DNA of 64,000 nucleotides from Clostridiales bacterium (GTDB lineage: Bacteria > Bacillota > Clostridia > Christensenellales > Christensenellaceae), in the NCBI GenBank assembly GCA_015056045.1, contig SVGZ01000003.1, forward strand, positions 62,001 to 126,000, written 5' to 3'. Made by a program: the position numbers and the translations under genes. A model generated the notes under the pieces. That model ran no database searches. It was not told the DNA's origin and saw only the letters and a program-made list of their open reading frames with translations. This document shows, piece by piece, positions 9,532 through 18,087 of the stretch (its first letter is position 1; every line of letters begins with the position of its first letter).

Positions 9532-9832
9532 AAACCCTCTCAGTCGGCTTTGCCGACAGCTCTCCCAGAGGGAGAGCCAAGTATTTACAATCCATTGTTC
9601 AATGATATGCCTCCCTTGTAAAAGGGAGGTGGCATGGCTTTGCCATGACGGAGGGATTGTTCTTCCATCAATAAAATAACGCATCAAGACATTTGTCATC
9701 GTGCAAAAAACCTCTCTGTGCAATGTTATAGAACCCTCTCAGTTGGCTTTAGCGACCAAGTTTTCACGAAGTGAATACGACAAGTTTTCACGAAGTGAAT
9801 ACTTGCTTTCCCAAAGAGAGCCAAGAATTTCT
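9532..9832. repeat. Intergenic repeat block
   Basis: Contains a complete CCCTCTC element (9534-9582, stem GTCGGC/GCCGAC), a complete CCTCCC element (9609-9660, variable stem CATGGC/GCCATG), and a second CCCTCTC element (from 9732) split by two tandem 24-nt micro-hairpins with the stem TTTTCAC-GAA-GTGAATA. No gene is visible. Confidence 0.8.
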
Positions 9833-9848
9833 TCTCATTAACACAACA

Positions 9849-9881
9849 AAAAAGAACCTATCGCTATCGATAAGCTCTTTT
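9849..9881 (-). terminator. Intrinsic terminator (minus strand)
   Basis: On the minus strand AGAGCTTATCG pairs with CGATAGGTTCT (two wobble pairs) and is followed by a T run; it lies just past the stop of the lipoprotein gene. Confidence 0.7.
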
Positions 9882-9887
9882 CCACTT

Positions 9888-10916
9888 TTAAACGCCTCTC
9901 TTGTAGGCTTTGTAATCGATCCGGACATCGACCTTATCCGCAATGAGCTTGTTGACACGGTCAAGATCAATCTGAACGGTTTCCTTTGTGCCTTGCGAGA
10001 CAACGTCGATAAACATGGCAACATAGAATTCATCGTTGTTCATCGACATTGTATTCGGGTCAAGACCGGGGCAGCTGCCCAGATAATACAACTCCGTTGC
10101 GGCAAAAAGACCATAGGCTTCCTTTTCCATGCCAAGCGCATCCCGATAGGTATAACAGATCACGATATTCGGGAAATCCTCCGTAGAACGATAAAAATCA
10201 ACACTCCTGATCTTCGGCATGGGTACTTTTTTATCCACAAAAGGGCTGCCGATCAGCTCGTATTTGATCTTGCCTTCCTGCATCTGCTTCACGCATTGCA
10301 TCACGAGCGTTTCCGCATAGATCTGTTTGGAAAAATCGCTTTTAACGGCAATATACTCTGCATTTGTCAGCTTTTCTTTTGCGGAAATATAGTCGCCTGC
10401 TTCGAGCAAGGCCAAAATTTCAGCCTCTTCGATCTTTCCCAAAAGCTTTTTCGCATCCGTCACACGCGCATCCTCGGGGTATTTTTCGAGGAAAAACAGT
10501 GTCTCTTCCCTTGCTAATGAAAAATCCGCTTCTGCAAAAGCATTTTCGGCCTTTGCAAAATAGGCTTCGGGAAGTTTTAACAATAATTCTTCCGCAAGCT
10601 TGGCAGCTTCGGTTTCGGCATATTGCGAAAGGACGACATTTGCGGCAGTTTCCGCTTCGGCAAGATCACCCGTGGCAAAGCTTTCCTCTGCAGCGGCGAA
10701 TGCGTTTTCGGCAATTTTTTCGATCAAAGCCTGTGCCGTTTCGGCATGATCAGGGTATTCCGCGATCACTTCACGGGCGATCGATTCCGCTTCGGCCATT
10801 TTTCCGTCGGCAAAGTGCAGCTCCGCTTCTTCAAGCAGCTTTTCGGCCTTTCCGCAGCCGGCAAAAACCATCAGCGCAGCGAGCAAAAACAGGAGAAAAA
10901 TATTCTTTCTTCGCAT
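9888..10916 (-). CDS. Repeat-rich (TPR-like) lipoprotein, function unknown
   Basis: 342 residues. A type II signal peptide with lipobox LMVFAGC is followed by roughly five helical repeats of about 35 residues rich in Ala and Glu (pattern LLEEAELHFADGKMAEAESIA), then a distinct C-terminal domain of about 130 residues starting near ELIGSPFVDKKVP. The repeats look like tetratricopeptide units, so a surface-anchored scaffolding role is plausible. The start at 10916 was chosen because it puts the signal peptide first; the longer ORF start is not supported. The gene stands alone. Confidence 0.8.
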   Translation of the reverse strand: MRRKNIFLLFLLAALMVFAGCGKAEKLLEEAELHFADGKMAEAESIAREVIAEYPDHAETAQALIEKIAENAFAAAEESFATGDLAEAETAANVVLSQYAETEAAKLAEELLLKLPEAYFAKAENAFAEADFSLAREETLFFLEKYPEDARVTDAKKLLGKIEEAEILALLEAGDYISAKEKLTNAEYIAVKSDFSKQIYAETLVMQCVKQMQEGKIKYELIGSPFVDKKVPMPKIRSVDFYRSTEDFPNIVICYTYRDALGMEKEAYGLFAATELYYLGSCPGLDPNTMSMNNDEFYVAMFIDVVSQGTKETVQIDLDRVNKLIADKVDVRIDYKAYKRGV

Positions 10917-10975
10917 AGCCTGTCCATCCTTTTTTCTTGATAAGTAAAGTTTAACAAAAAAGCATCCGCTTGGCA

Positions 10976-11001
10976 ATAAAAAGACCCGCAAAATGCAGGT
11001 C
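10976..11001 (-). terminator. Intrinsic terminator left behind the acyltransferase 3'-end fragment
   Basis: Minus-strand GACCTGC pairs with GCGGGTC (one G-U pair) and is followed by TTTTTATT. It lies 9 nt beyond the stop of the duplicated acyltransferase 3' end, not next to the intact gene. Confidence 0.7.
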
Positions 11002-11009
11002 CTTCTCTC

Positions 11010-11083
11010 TTATTTCTTCAATTTCTCCTTTAAAACCGCACCGATCGTTACGCTGCAGACGGGTTCGACATATTTTGCAAAAA
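11010..11083 (-). pseudogene. Orphan 3' end of an acyltransferase gene
   Basis: Read on the minus strand this encodes LFAKYVEPVCSVTIGAVLKE then KLKK and a stop, matching the last 24 residues of the intact acyltransferase at 11848-12963 except one Lys/Arg change; the DNA differs at several positions. Similarity stops abruptly at 11083. The RAYT gene and its REP units lie between this remnant and the intact copy. Confidence 0.8.
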
Positions 11084-11149
11084 GTGTATTTGTTTCATTT
11101 ATTTTTAATTATTCGGATTAAATGATCTTTTCCCAGCGTTTTTGCATTT

Positions 11150-11683
11150 TCACTGTAGGGGCGTGGTTTCCGCGCCCGCTTTTTTCATATCGCTATATAA
11201 TCGATCCCATTTCCAACGCAAAGGGTTTTCTTCAATATAATTATAGATCTCATCATAATCATACTGATTGCGGATAATATGATCAAAAAAAGAACGCTGA
11301 AATACGCTTTGTCCTTGGCTGCTTCTTTTTTCGTTGATCTCCTTACTGCATTGATATTTCCACCATCCCATTATACTTGCGATCGAAGGTTTCCCTTTTT
11401 CTTCAATCAAACCGTCTGCGATCGTCAGCAGTAAATGAACATGATTCGGCATGATAACATAGTTATCAACAAAAACGCTCGTATACTTCTCGGGAAGCTC
11501 CAGTATCCATTTTTCAACGATCATACCATATTCCGTTAGCACTGCTTCTGCATTTTCTTCTGCAATAACGGAAAAGATGTTTTCTCTGTTTTGGGTGCAA
11601 ACAGTGATAAAATAGGCACCGTTTTTTCCGTAATTATAGTCTTTTAATCTCGGCGATTTTCGTTTTGATCGTATTTTTTCCAT
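11150..11683 (-). CDS. RAYT-type Y1 (HUH) transposase
   Basis: A 177-residue REP-associated tyrosine transposase. It shows YFITVCTQNRENIF near residue 25, the HUH motif NHVHLLL (His81, His83) and the C-terminal YNYIEENP with the presumed catalytic Tyr. These single-copy IS200/IS605-like enzymes bind and cleave short hairpins that carry a conserved tetranucleotide at the foot. Both sides of this gene carry such hairpins, and the downstream one actually encodes the last residues (AETTPLQ) and is abutted by the stop codon. No accessory genes or terminal inverted repeats are present. The SD is weak. Confidence 0.92.
   Translation of the reverse strand: MEKIRSKRKSPRLKDYNYGKNGAYFITVCTQNRENIFSVIAEENAEAVLTEYGMIVEKWILELPEKYTSVFVDNYVIMPNHVHLLLTIADGLIEEKGKPSIASIMGWWKYQCSKEINEKRSSQGQSVFQRSFFDHIIRNQYDYDEIYNYIEENPLRWKWDRLYSDMKKAGAETTPLQ
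11155..11177 (+). repeat. REP unit overlapping the RAYT 3' end
   Basis: GTAG foot followed by a GGGCG...CGCCC stem, 23 nt in all. It forms the final codons of the RAYT gene on the opposite strand. Confidence 0.85.
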
Positions 11684-11703
11684 TTTTATTCTTTAAGGTT
11701 TAC

Positions 11704-11770
11704 GGGAGGGGTAACCCCTCCCCTACGGATTCTACAATCTTTTCTCTGTAGGCGCGTGATATTCGCACCC
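11704..11770. repeat. REP pair upstream of the RAYT gene
   Basis: A minus-oriented unit at 11704-11726 (stem GGGAGGGG/CCCCTCCC, foot CTAC on this strand) and a degenerate plus-oriented unit at 11748-11770 with a GTAG foot. They face each other tail to tail. Confidence 0.75.
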
Positions 11771-11847
11771 ATTTTAGTCATTATGCCATGTCCTTTGTTT
11801 CGGGAGAGGAAACCTTTCAAGACAGCTTCTTCATTCAATCCTCTCTC

Positions 11848-12963
11848 TTATTTCTTCAATCTTTCCTTCAAAACCGCGCCGATTGTTACGCTGCAGACGG
11901 GTTCGACATATTTTGCAAAAAGCCACGAAATGCCGAAGGTCATGAGAACCGAAACCGCAAACAGGATCCCATACATCGCGGTGTAATCCATCGTCCCATA
12001 AAGCGCGGTGAAAAGCACAGCCGCAAAGGAACAGATCACCGGCCAATGGAAGGCATAAACGCCGAAAGAAAGCCGACCAAGCCATGCCATCGGTTTCAGC
12101 CCGAGGAAAAGTTTGATCCACTTCGTCCCCATAAGGCAGATCAAAAGAAGCGCCGCATAGAAGGCTTTGAAATAGCCGTCGAGGACGAATTTACCCGAAA
12201 GATAGGCTTCAGGGCTGATCTTGGGCAAGAGCTGCATATGACCGCTGTGCACAAGCCAAAGAATGAGCACCGAGAGCACAGTGAAAAGGTAATTTAAGCC
12301 TTTGCCGTTTCTGACTTCACGGATGAACCAGCCGATGCCTGCGCCCAAAAGGCAGGCAAAGGTCACATAATGAATGAAAAATGCAGCAGCAGTCAGCACA
12401 AGGAAGACCACAAGGTGCAACTTCGGGAATTTTTCCATGAGAAAACTGCCGAGATAGGTCAAGAGCGAACCCAAAAGCATATACGAAAGCATCCAGAACG
12501 GACCGGAAAAACTGTCGTCCGCCATGAACCAGAGCTTGAAAAAGGGCGAAGTAAAAAGATCGAGCGCCGTATGCGGTGTGCTGTAATAACCGGCAAACCA
12601 GCTGTTGCCAAGCGTTCTGCCGGCTTCACCGTTATAAAAACCGAGCATTTTTTCGATCAGGAAAATGACAAGGCAGATGAAAAAGATCGGCAGCGAAAAA
12701 CGCAGGTATCGCCCGAGCGATTTTTTAACAAGTGCCGCAGGCGTTTTGATTGCGCTTTTTGCCGCCAAATAGCCGCTTATTACGCAGAAAATGCCGATCT
12801 GAAAATCGCCGTCCAAGAGGACTTTCAAAAGATCGGAGCCGAGATACGTCACCGTTTCCGATAATTGCGGGTTCATAAATGCGCCGTAAAAATGCGTCAG
12901 GAAAACGCCGATGCAGGCGATCGCTTTTAAGCCGTCGAGATAATTCTGCCGTTTATTTTCCAT
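11848..12963 (-). CDS. Acyltransferase family 3 membrane protein
   Basis: 371 residues with about ten predicted membrane segments. The N-terminus YLDGLKAIACIGVFLTHFYG holds the conserved His of the family, and GIFCVISGYLAAKSA follows. Family members O-acetylate extracellular or peptidoglycan sugars using cytosolic acyl donors. There is no SGNH extension, so an OatA-type two-domain protein is excluded. The gene lacks a terminator directly downstream; the repeat/RAYT block sits there and a diverged copy of the gene's 3' end with a terminator lies 760 nt further on. Confidence 0.85.
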   Translation of the reverse strand: MENKRQNYLDGLKAIACIGVFLTHFYGAFMNPQLSETVTYLGSDLLKVLLDGDFQIGIFCVISGYLAAKSAIKTPAALVKKSLGRYLRFSLPIFFICLVIFLIEKMLGFYNGEAGRTLGNSWFAGYYSTPHTALDLFTSPFFKLWFMADDSFSGPFWMLSYMLLGSLLTYLGSFLMEKFPKLHLVVFLVLTAAAFFIHYVTFACLLGAGIGWFIREVRNGKGLNYLFTVLSVLILWLVHSGHMQLLPKISPEAYLSGKFVLDGYFKAFYAALLLICLMGTKWIKLFLGLKPMAWLGRLSFGVYAFHWPVICSFAAVLFTALYGTMDYTAMYGILFAVSVLMTFGISWLFAKYVEPVCSVTIGAVLKERLKK

Positions 12964-13057
12964 GTGTTTCTCCGTCCAAAATTAGTATCTACATATTATC
13001 ATCCATCGCAGCACTTTGGCAAGTCAAGTTTAGATCATGCATATTTTAACAAAATAC

Positions 13058-13085
13058 TTGCATAAATTCACAGTTTTGCTATAAT
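13058..13085 (+). promoter_or_regulatory. Promoter of the EamA transporter gene
   Basis: TTGCAT, 16 nt, TATAAT, about 30 nt before the start codon. Confidence 0.7.
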
Positions 13086-13116
13086 ATCTTTGATAAAAAA
13101 TAAAGGAACTTTTTTG

Positions 13117-14007
13117 ATGAATAAACAATTAAAAGCAAGTCTGCTTCTGCTCTTAACGGCGCTGATCTGGGGTTTGGCCTTTGTTGCGCAAAGCAGCGGC
13201 ATGGAATATATCGGGCCATTCGGTTTTAACGCGATAAGGAGCCTCATGGGCGCCATAGTCGTTTTGCCGCTCGTCCTGATAAACCGCAAAAAAGAGGCTG
13301 CACTCCCCGAAAAGGACAGACAGAAATTCCCGTTTTTTGGCGGAATTCTCTGCGGTTTGCTGCTTTTTTCTGCGAGCAGCCTGCAGCAATTCGGCATGGT
13401 TGAAACGACCGCCGGAAAAGCCGGTTTTATTACAGCGATGTATTCGGTTTTGGTACCGATCCTTGGGCTTTTTATCGGCAAAAAGACAAGGCTTCTCGTA
13501 TGGGTTTGCGCTGCGGTTTCGATCATCGGTTTCTATTTCCTCTGCGTAACGGAAAGCTTTACCGTATCGATGGGCGATTTCCTCGTATTTTTATGCTCGG
13601 TTTTCTTTGCCGTACACATTCTTTTTGTGGATAAAATTTCACCCCATGCAAACGGCGTTGAAATTTCCTTCATGCAGCTTTTAACGATGTCGTTCCTGAG
13701 CTTCATCTGCACGATTCTTTTTGAAGAACTGCACTTAGAAGACATCCTCGCCTGCATCGTACCGCTTGCCTATGCCGGTTTTTGCTCAATGGGCATCGCC
13801 TATACGCTGCAGATCGTCGCACAGAAAGATGCTGACCCAACGGTCGCTTCGCTCATCATGTGCCTCGAATCGGTTTTTGCGGTCATCGGCAGTGCGCTGA
13901 TTTTGGGCGAAGAGATGAACGCAAGGGAAATTTTAGGTTCGATTCTGATCTTCGGTGCGGTCGTTTTATCGCAATTGCCCGAAGGTGCGTTCAAAAAGAA
14001 AAAATAA
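13117..14007 (+). CDS. EamA/DMT-family transporter
   Basis: 296 residues, ten hydrophobic segments in two EamA repeats; the N-terminus LLLLTALIWGLAFVAQ is characteristic, as is the second repeat ending LGSILIFGAVVLSQLP. These proteins export or import small metabolites or amino acids; substrate unknown. ATG at 13117 is preceded by AAAGGA with 9-nt spacing and is preferred over the in-frame ATG at 13090. Monocistronic between its own promoter and a bidirectional terminator. Confidence 0.88.
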   Translation: MNKQLKASLLLLLTALIWGLAFVAQSSGMEYIGPFGFNAIRSLMGAIVVLPLVLINRKKEAALPEKDRQKFPFFGGILCGLLLFSASSLQQFGMVETTAGKAGFITAMYSVLVPILGLFIGKKTRLLVWVCAAVSIIGFYFLCVTESFTVSMGDFLVFLCSVFFAVHILFVDKISPHANGVEISFMQLLTMSFLSFICTILFEELHLEDILACIVPLAYAGFCSMGIAYTLQIVAQKDADPTVASLIMCLESVFAVIGSALILGEEMNAREILGSILIFGAVVLSQLPEGAFKKKK

Positions 14008-14027
14008 GATAAAATTGCAAACAAAAA

Positions 14028-14058
14028 GGCGGTCCCATTCTCATGAGCCGCCATTTTT
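14028..14058. terminator. Bidirectional intrinsic terminator
   Basis: GGCGG...CCGCC hairpin with A run on the left and T run on the right, placed between convergent genes (EamA and the C26 peptidase). Confidence 0.75.
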
Positions 14059-14071
14059 ATTCTATTCGTTA

Positions 14072-14770
14072 TTATTTACCGCAGGCTTCGACAAGCGTAC
14101 GGAAAATGCCCAAAATGCTCTCGCCTCTTGCTTCAAAGATGCGTTCGGGATGGAACTGCACGCCGAAGAAAGGCTTATCCACAGCCTGAATGACTTCGAT
14201 GACGCCGTCTTCGCTCCAGCCCGTTGCGATAAGACCCGGAGCAAGCTCGCCGACAGACTGATGATGCGTCGAGTTGACGGTCGTTTTTCCCGTAAAGAAA
14301 GGCTTCATAAAGCATTCGTCCGAAATTTTCAGCTCATGGCGTTTGCCGTGACCGCTTGCGTGCGAAATGCCAAGAACGCTGTCGTTATCCTGTATCATCG
14401 TTCCGCCAAGGGCAACGTTTAAGACCTGTGCGCCTCTGCAGATGCCGAGGATCGGTTTACCCTGTTTTGCCATCTGCTGTACAAGGGAAATTTCATATTC
14501 ATCTCTGCCGATATCGGGTTCGCCGCTGCCTTCGTTTTCCTTGCCATAGCGCCAGGGTTCAATATCCGGTCCACCGGAAAGGATAATGCCGTCGAGCTTT
14601 TCGATGAGTTCGGGTTCCGCAGGGCAATCGCCTGCAAGATACACCGGAACACCGCCGACGAGCCTGATCGCCTGCATATATTTGACGTTGCTGTGGATAA
14701 ATGTACCGGGATGCGGTTCGTTTCGGTCAACTGTCCAGACCGTGATCCCGATCAGTGGTCTTTTTTGCAT
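14072..14770 (-). CDS. Peptidase C26 / gamma-glutamyl-GABA hydrolase-like protein
   Basis: 232 residues, class I glutamine amidotransferase fold: DGIILSGGPDIEP, GICRGAQ with Cys111 as nucleophile, and FGVQFHPE with the catalytic His-Glu. This is the PuuD-type group that cleaves gamma-glutamyl bonds. It lies 15 nt after the upstream esterase gene and is probably the last gene of a three-gene operon. A link to putrescine degradation is not supported by neighbours; the substrate is open. Confidence 0.87.
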   Translation of the reverse strand: MQKRPLIGITVWTVDRNEPHPGTFIHSNVKYMQAIRLVGGVPVYLAGDCPAEPELIEKLDGIILSGGPDIEPWRYGKENEGSGEPDIGRDEYEISLVQQMAKQGKPILGICRGAQVLNVALGGTMIQDNDSVLGISHASGHGKRHELKISDECFMKPFFTGKTTVNSTHHQSVGELAPGLIATGWSEDGVIEVIQAVDKPFFGVQFHPERIFEARGESILGIFRTLVEACGK

Positions 14771-14785
14771 TGTTCGTGTCCTCCT

Positions 14786-16378
14786 TCAGACGCGCGGACC
14801 ACCGCCAAATGTACCGGCAGCCTTGCTTCTGTTGATGTCTGTCATGTTTAATTCTGCATGGGGAAGAATTTCCATCAGAGCCGCATCGTGACCGTTTTTC
14901 AGGGAAATTTCTTCGTCAAAGATCATGGTATTGTGTTCGTTTTCGGAAAAAGCCTTCCATTCGGGCATACCGACAGCCGTCGGATATCCGTTTTTCGCAA
15001 AATTTGTCCATGCGTGGCAGATGATATCCTGCAGCCATTCCGAAATACCCGGCATATAGGAAGCTTCGAGGTAATCGGCATTGTGGAAAACATAGGGGAT
15101 CTCCGCATTGTGCCACGGGACCGTTCCGCCATAGAAAGGCGCTTCAAGCGTAAAAAGGTAATTGAAAGTCGGCGCAGAGGCATATTTTGCGCGCTCTTTT
15201 GCGTAATCCAGCGCACCGACACGGAACATCGTATCCGTAAACAGGACATCGGCGATGTTCTTTTCGGGGTAAGCGGTTTTGAAAGCGGCGATCAGCGCAT
15301 CGGCTTTATCGCCTGCAGCTTCGCGGATCATGGCAATGCGTTTTTCCGCATCCCATGTGTTTTTGCGGTTATCGCCGATCGAGCGGTTGAAATTGCCGGA
15401 AAATTCGCCAAGAATCGAACCGACCATCAGCGGGATCTTCTTTGCCGTATCGCGCATTCCGGCTTCATAAATATCGCCAAGATAATAGCTGCCGTCTGCG
15501 ATCGGTCCAAAGCCCATTGCCGCACCGGGTCCGAGCTTTTTCACAGCCTGTGCGAGCTTATAATACGGAAGCTTTTCGATCTCTTTGATGTTTTCTTTGG
15601 TGATGCCGAGGTTTTTTAAGATTGCTTCGGTCACTTTGATGGATTCTTCCCACGAAGGCGAAAGGAAATTGCGTGTCGTTCCGCTCTGAATGATGGCTTT
15701 ATGGTAAAGCCCATCCGCAGAAGGCATCTGCAGCAGTGTCGCAACTTTTCCTCCGCCGCCGGATTGTCCGAAGATCGTGACGTTTTCCGGGTCACCGCCG
15801 AAAGCAGAAATATTTTCCCTTACCCATTCGAGTGCAGCGACAAGGTCTGCCATGCCGAGGTTGCCGGAATATTGATATTCCTCTCCATACGCCGAAAGGT
15901 TCAGGAAGCCCAAAATATTCAGTCTGTGGTTTAAGGTTACGACGACAACATCGCCTACTCTGCTCATATTTTCGCCGTCATAGGCAAAATGTTCGATACC
16001 CGAACCCGTCGCATAGCCGCCGCCATGCAGCCAGACCATAACGGGTTTTTTCGCATTTTCGTCAAGATTCTGCGTCCAGATATTCAGGTACTGGCAGTTT
16101 TCATCCTGCGGGTAAAAGACGTGCGGAACGTTGAACTGATCGTGCGGAATGACGGTTTCTACCTCGGGGCAGACAGTGCCGTAGATGATCGCATCTTTTA
16201 CGCCTTCCCACGAAGCCGGTTTTTTCGGCAGATGGAAACGCTCTGCATCGGCATATTTAACGCCTCGGAAAATATAGGTTCCATCCGAGATCAGACCACG
16301 GAGTTTGCCCTGTTTTGTTTTTGCGATCGCTTCATCGGGGCTGCAGATGACCTGTGTGGTGAGTTTTTTGATAAACAT
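14786..16378 (-). CDS. Type-B carboxylesterase (paralogue 1)
   Basis: 530 residues, alpha/beta hydrolase of the carboxylesterase/para-nitrobenzyl-esterase family: RGVKYADAERF, PVMVWLHGGGY oxyanion region, FGQSGGGGKV with the nucleophile Ser (the usual GESAGG is altered), and TVPWHNAEIPYVF with the catalytic His. No signal peptide. It is clearly homologous over its whole length to the next upstream gene and starts 12 nt after it, so the two arose by tandem duplication and then diverged. Substrate unknown; plant- or host-derived esters are possible. Confidence 0.9.
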   Translation of the reverse strand: MFIKKLTTQVICSPDEAIAKTKQGKLRGLISDGTYIFRGVKYADAERFHLPKKPASWEGVKDAIIYGTVCPEVETVIPHDQFNVPHVFYPQDENCQYLNIWTQNLDENAKKPVMVWLHGGGYATGSGIEHFAYDGENMSRVGDVVVVTLNHRLNILGFLNLSAYGEEYQYSGNLGMADLVAALEWVRENISAFGGDPENVTIFGQSGGGGKVATLLQMPSADGLYHKAIIQSGTTRNFLSPSWEESIKVTEAILKNLGITKENIKEIEKLPYYKLAQAVKKLGPGAAMGFGPIADGSYYLGDIYEAGMRDTAKKIPLMVGSILGEFSGNFNRSIGDNRKNTWDAEKRIAMIREAAGDKADALIAAFKTAYPEKNIADVLFTDTMFRVGALDYAKERAKYASAPTFNYLFTLEAPFYGGTVPWHNAEIPYVFHNADYLEASYMPGISEWLQDIICHAWTNFAKNGYPTAVGMPEWKAFSENEHNTMIFDEEISLKNGHDAALMEILPHAELNMTDINRSKAAGTFGGGPRV

Positions 16379-16390
16379 GGCAAAACCTCC

Positions 16391-17971
16391 TTATTTTTTC
16401 TTTCCCATAAGACCGGCAAGGGAAACCGTCACTTCGGGCATAAGCGAAAGAAGATCCGCATCGTGCGCAAGTGCGAGCTTCGATTCACGGTCAAAGATCA
16501 TGGTGTAATTTTCGTTTTCTGTGATCGCCTTCCATTCGGGAACGACACCGCCATTGGGGTCGCCGTTTTTTGCAAAATTGACCCAGGAGGAAGAAACGAT
16601 CTCCTGCAAAGCTTCCGTTTCACCCGGCGTAAAGGAAGGCTCGAGGTAATCGGCATTGCGGAAAATATAGGGAATTTCGGCATTGTGCCAAGCGACCGTT
16701 CCGCCGTTGAACTGCGATTCCCATGTGAAAATATAATTAAATGTCGGCGCACCGCCCATTTTGCTGTGTGCACGGGCAAATTCAAGCGCAGCTTTTCTGC
16801 CGGAAATATCCATAAAGAGCAGGTCTGCGGTATTCTTTTCGGGGTATGCGGCGATGAATGCTTTTTCCAGATCTTCGGTCTTTTCGCCGAAATAGCTTTC
16901 GAGCATTTCCTTTTTATAGGCTTCTGTCCAGCTGTTTTTGCTGCCTTCGCCTTTTGGGGAAGCAAAATTATTCATAAATTCGCCGAGCACCGTTCCGCAG
17001 AGGTTCGGGATATTTTTTGCCGTTTCGCGGAAGCCGACCTCAAGCGGATGACCCATATAGTATTCGCCATCACAGACAGGTCCCCACATCATGCGCCTGC
17101 CTGTTTCTTTTTCCATCTGCTGCTGTGCAAAATTTGCCGCTTCGGCGAGTTCATCGTAGCAGACTTCTTTGATCTTTCCGATGTTTTCGGGTTCGATCTT
17201 CAGGTATTCGAGGACGAGTTCTGCCGTTCTTTTTGCGATTTCTTTTGTGATCTCACGACCTTTTGTCATGCCGCCGCTTTGGAGAACGGCTTTCTTGTAA
17301 AGACCATCCGCTGCCGGCATCTGCAGGAGTGTTGCGACTTTTCCCCCGCCGCCGGATTGGCCAAAAATCATAACATTTTCCGGGTCACCGCCAAAAGCTG
17401 CGATGTTGTTTTTGACCCATTCGAGCGCAGCAACAAGGTCTGCCATGCCGAGGTTGCCGGAATTTTTATACTCTTCGCCATATGCCGAAAGATCGAGGAA
17501 GCCCAGAATATTGAGCCTGTGCGTGACCGTTACGACGACGACATCGCCTTCTTTTGCCAAATTTTCGCCGTCATAGGCATAATGTTCAATGCCCGAACCC
17601 GAAAAATAGCCGCCGCCATGGAGCCATACCATAACGGGCTTTTTCGCATTTTCATCAATGCTGTTCGTCCAGATATTGAGGTTTTGGCAATCCTCGCCCT
17701 GAACGCCGAAATAATGCGGCACATTGAACTGATCGTGCGGAACGGGTGTAAAAATTTCGGGACAGCAGAAGCCATAGACGATCGCTTCCTTGACGCCTTC
17801 CCAAGGCTCGACAGGTTTCGGCATGCCGAATCTTTCCGCTTTTGCATAGTCTACCCCGCGGAAAACAAAGGTACCGTCCGAAATGACACCGCGAAGAATA
17901 CCCTCGCGTGTTTTAACCTCTGCCTGTCCATAGTCGCAAATTACCTGTTTTTTCAGTTTCCGAACATACAT
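16391..17971 (-). CDS. Type-B carboxylesterase (paralogue 2)
   Basis: 526 residues with the same architecture: GVDYAKAERFGMP, PVMVWLHGGGYFSG, FGQSGGGGKV (Ser), TVAWHNAEIPYIF (His). First gene of the inferred operon of two esterases and a C26 peptidase; SD GAAAGGAG precedes the ATG. The long plus-strand ORF 15989-18010 is its antisense shadow. Confidence 0.9.
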   Translation of the reverse strand: MYVRKLKKQVICDYGQAEVKTREGILRGVISDGTFVFRGVDYAKAERFGMPKPVEPWEGVKEAIVYGFCCPEIFTPVPHDQFNVPHYFGVQGEDCQNLNIWTNSIDENAKKPVMVWLHGGGYFSGSGIEHYAYDGENLAKEGDVVVVTVTHRLNILGFLDLSAYGEEYKNSGNLGMADLVAALEWVKNNIAAFGGDPENVMIFGQSGGGGKVATLLQMPAADGLYKKAVLQSGGMTKGREITKEIAKRTAELVLEYLKIEPENIGKIKEVCYDELAEAANFAQQQMEKETGRRMMWGPVCDGEYYMGHPLEVGFRETAKNIPNLCGTVLGEFMNNFASPKGEGSKNSWTEAYKKEMLESYFGEKTEDLEKAFIAAYPEKNTADLLFMDISGRKAALEFARAHSKMGGAPTFNYIFTWESQFNGGTVAWHNAEIPYIFRNADYLEPSFTPGETEALQEIVSSSWVNFAKNGDPNGGVVPEWKAITENENYTMIFDRESKLALAHDADLLSLMPEVTVSLAGLMGKKK

Positions 17972-18087
17972 ACCTGTTCTCCTTTCAAGTTAGGTATATG
18001 GTCTTATTAAAAATTCTGCAAAATCGATGTTTTAAATATTCTTTCAAGAATAAACCTGCAGCCTTCACATAAATCCTCTTATAAGGA

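Noticed and set aside
13090-13116. Upstream ATG of the EamA gene
   Set aside because: Lies between the -10 box and the SD; the ATG at 13117 has the SD at proper distance.
15989-18010. 673-aa plus-strand ORF
   Set aside because: Antisense shadow of the two esterase genes.
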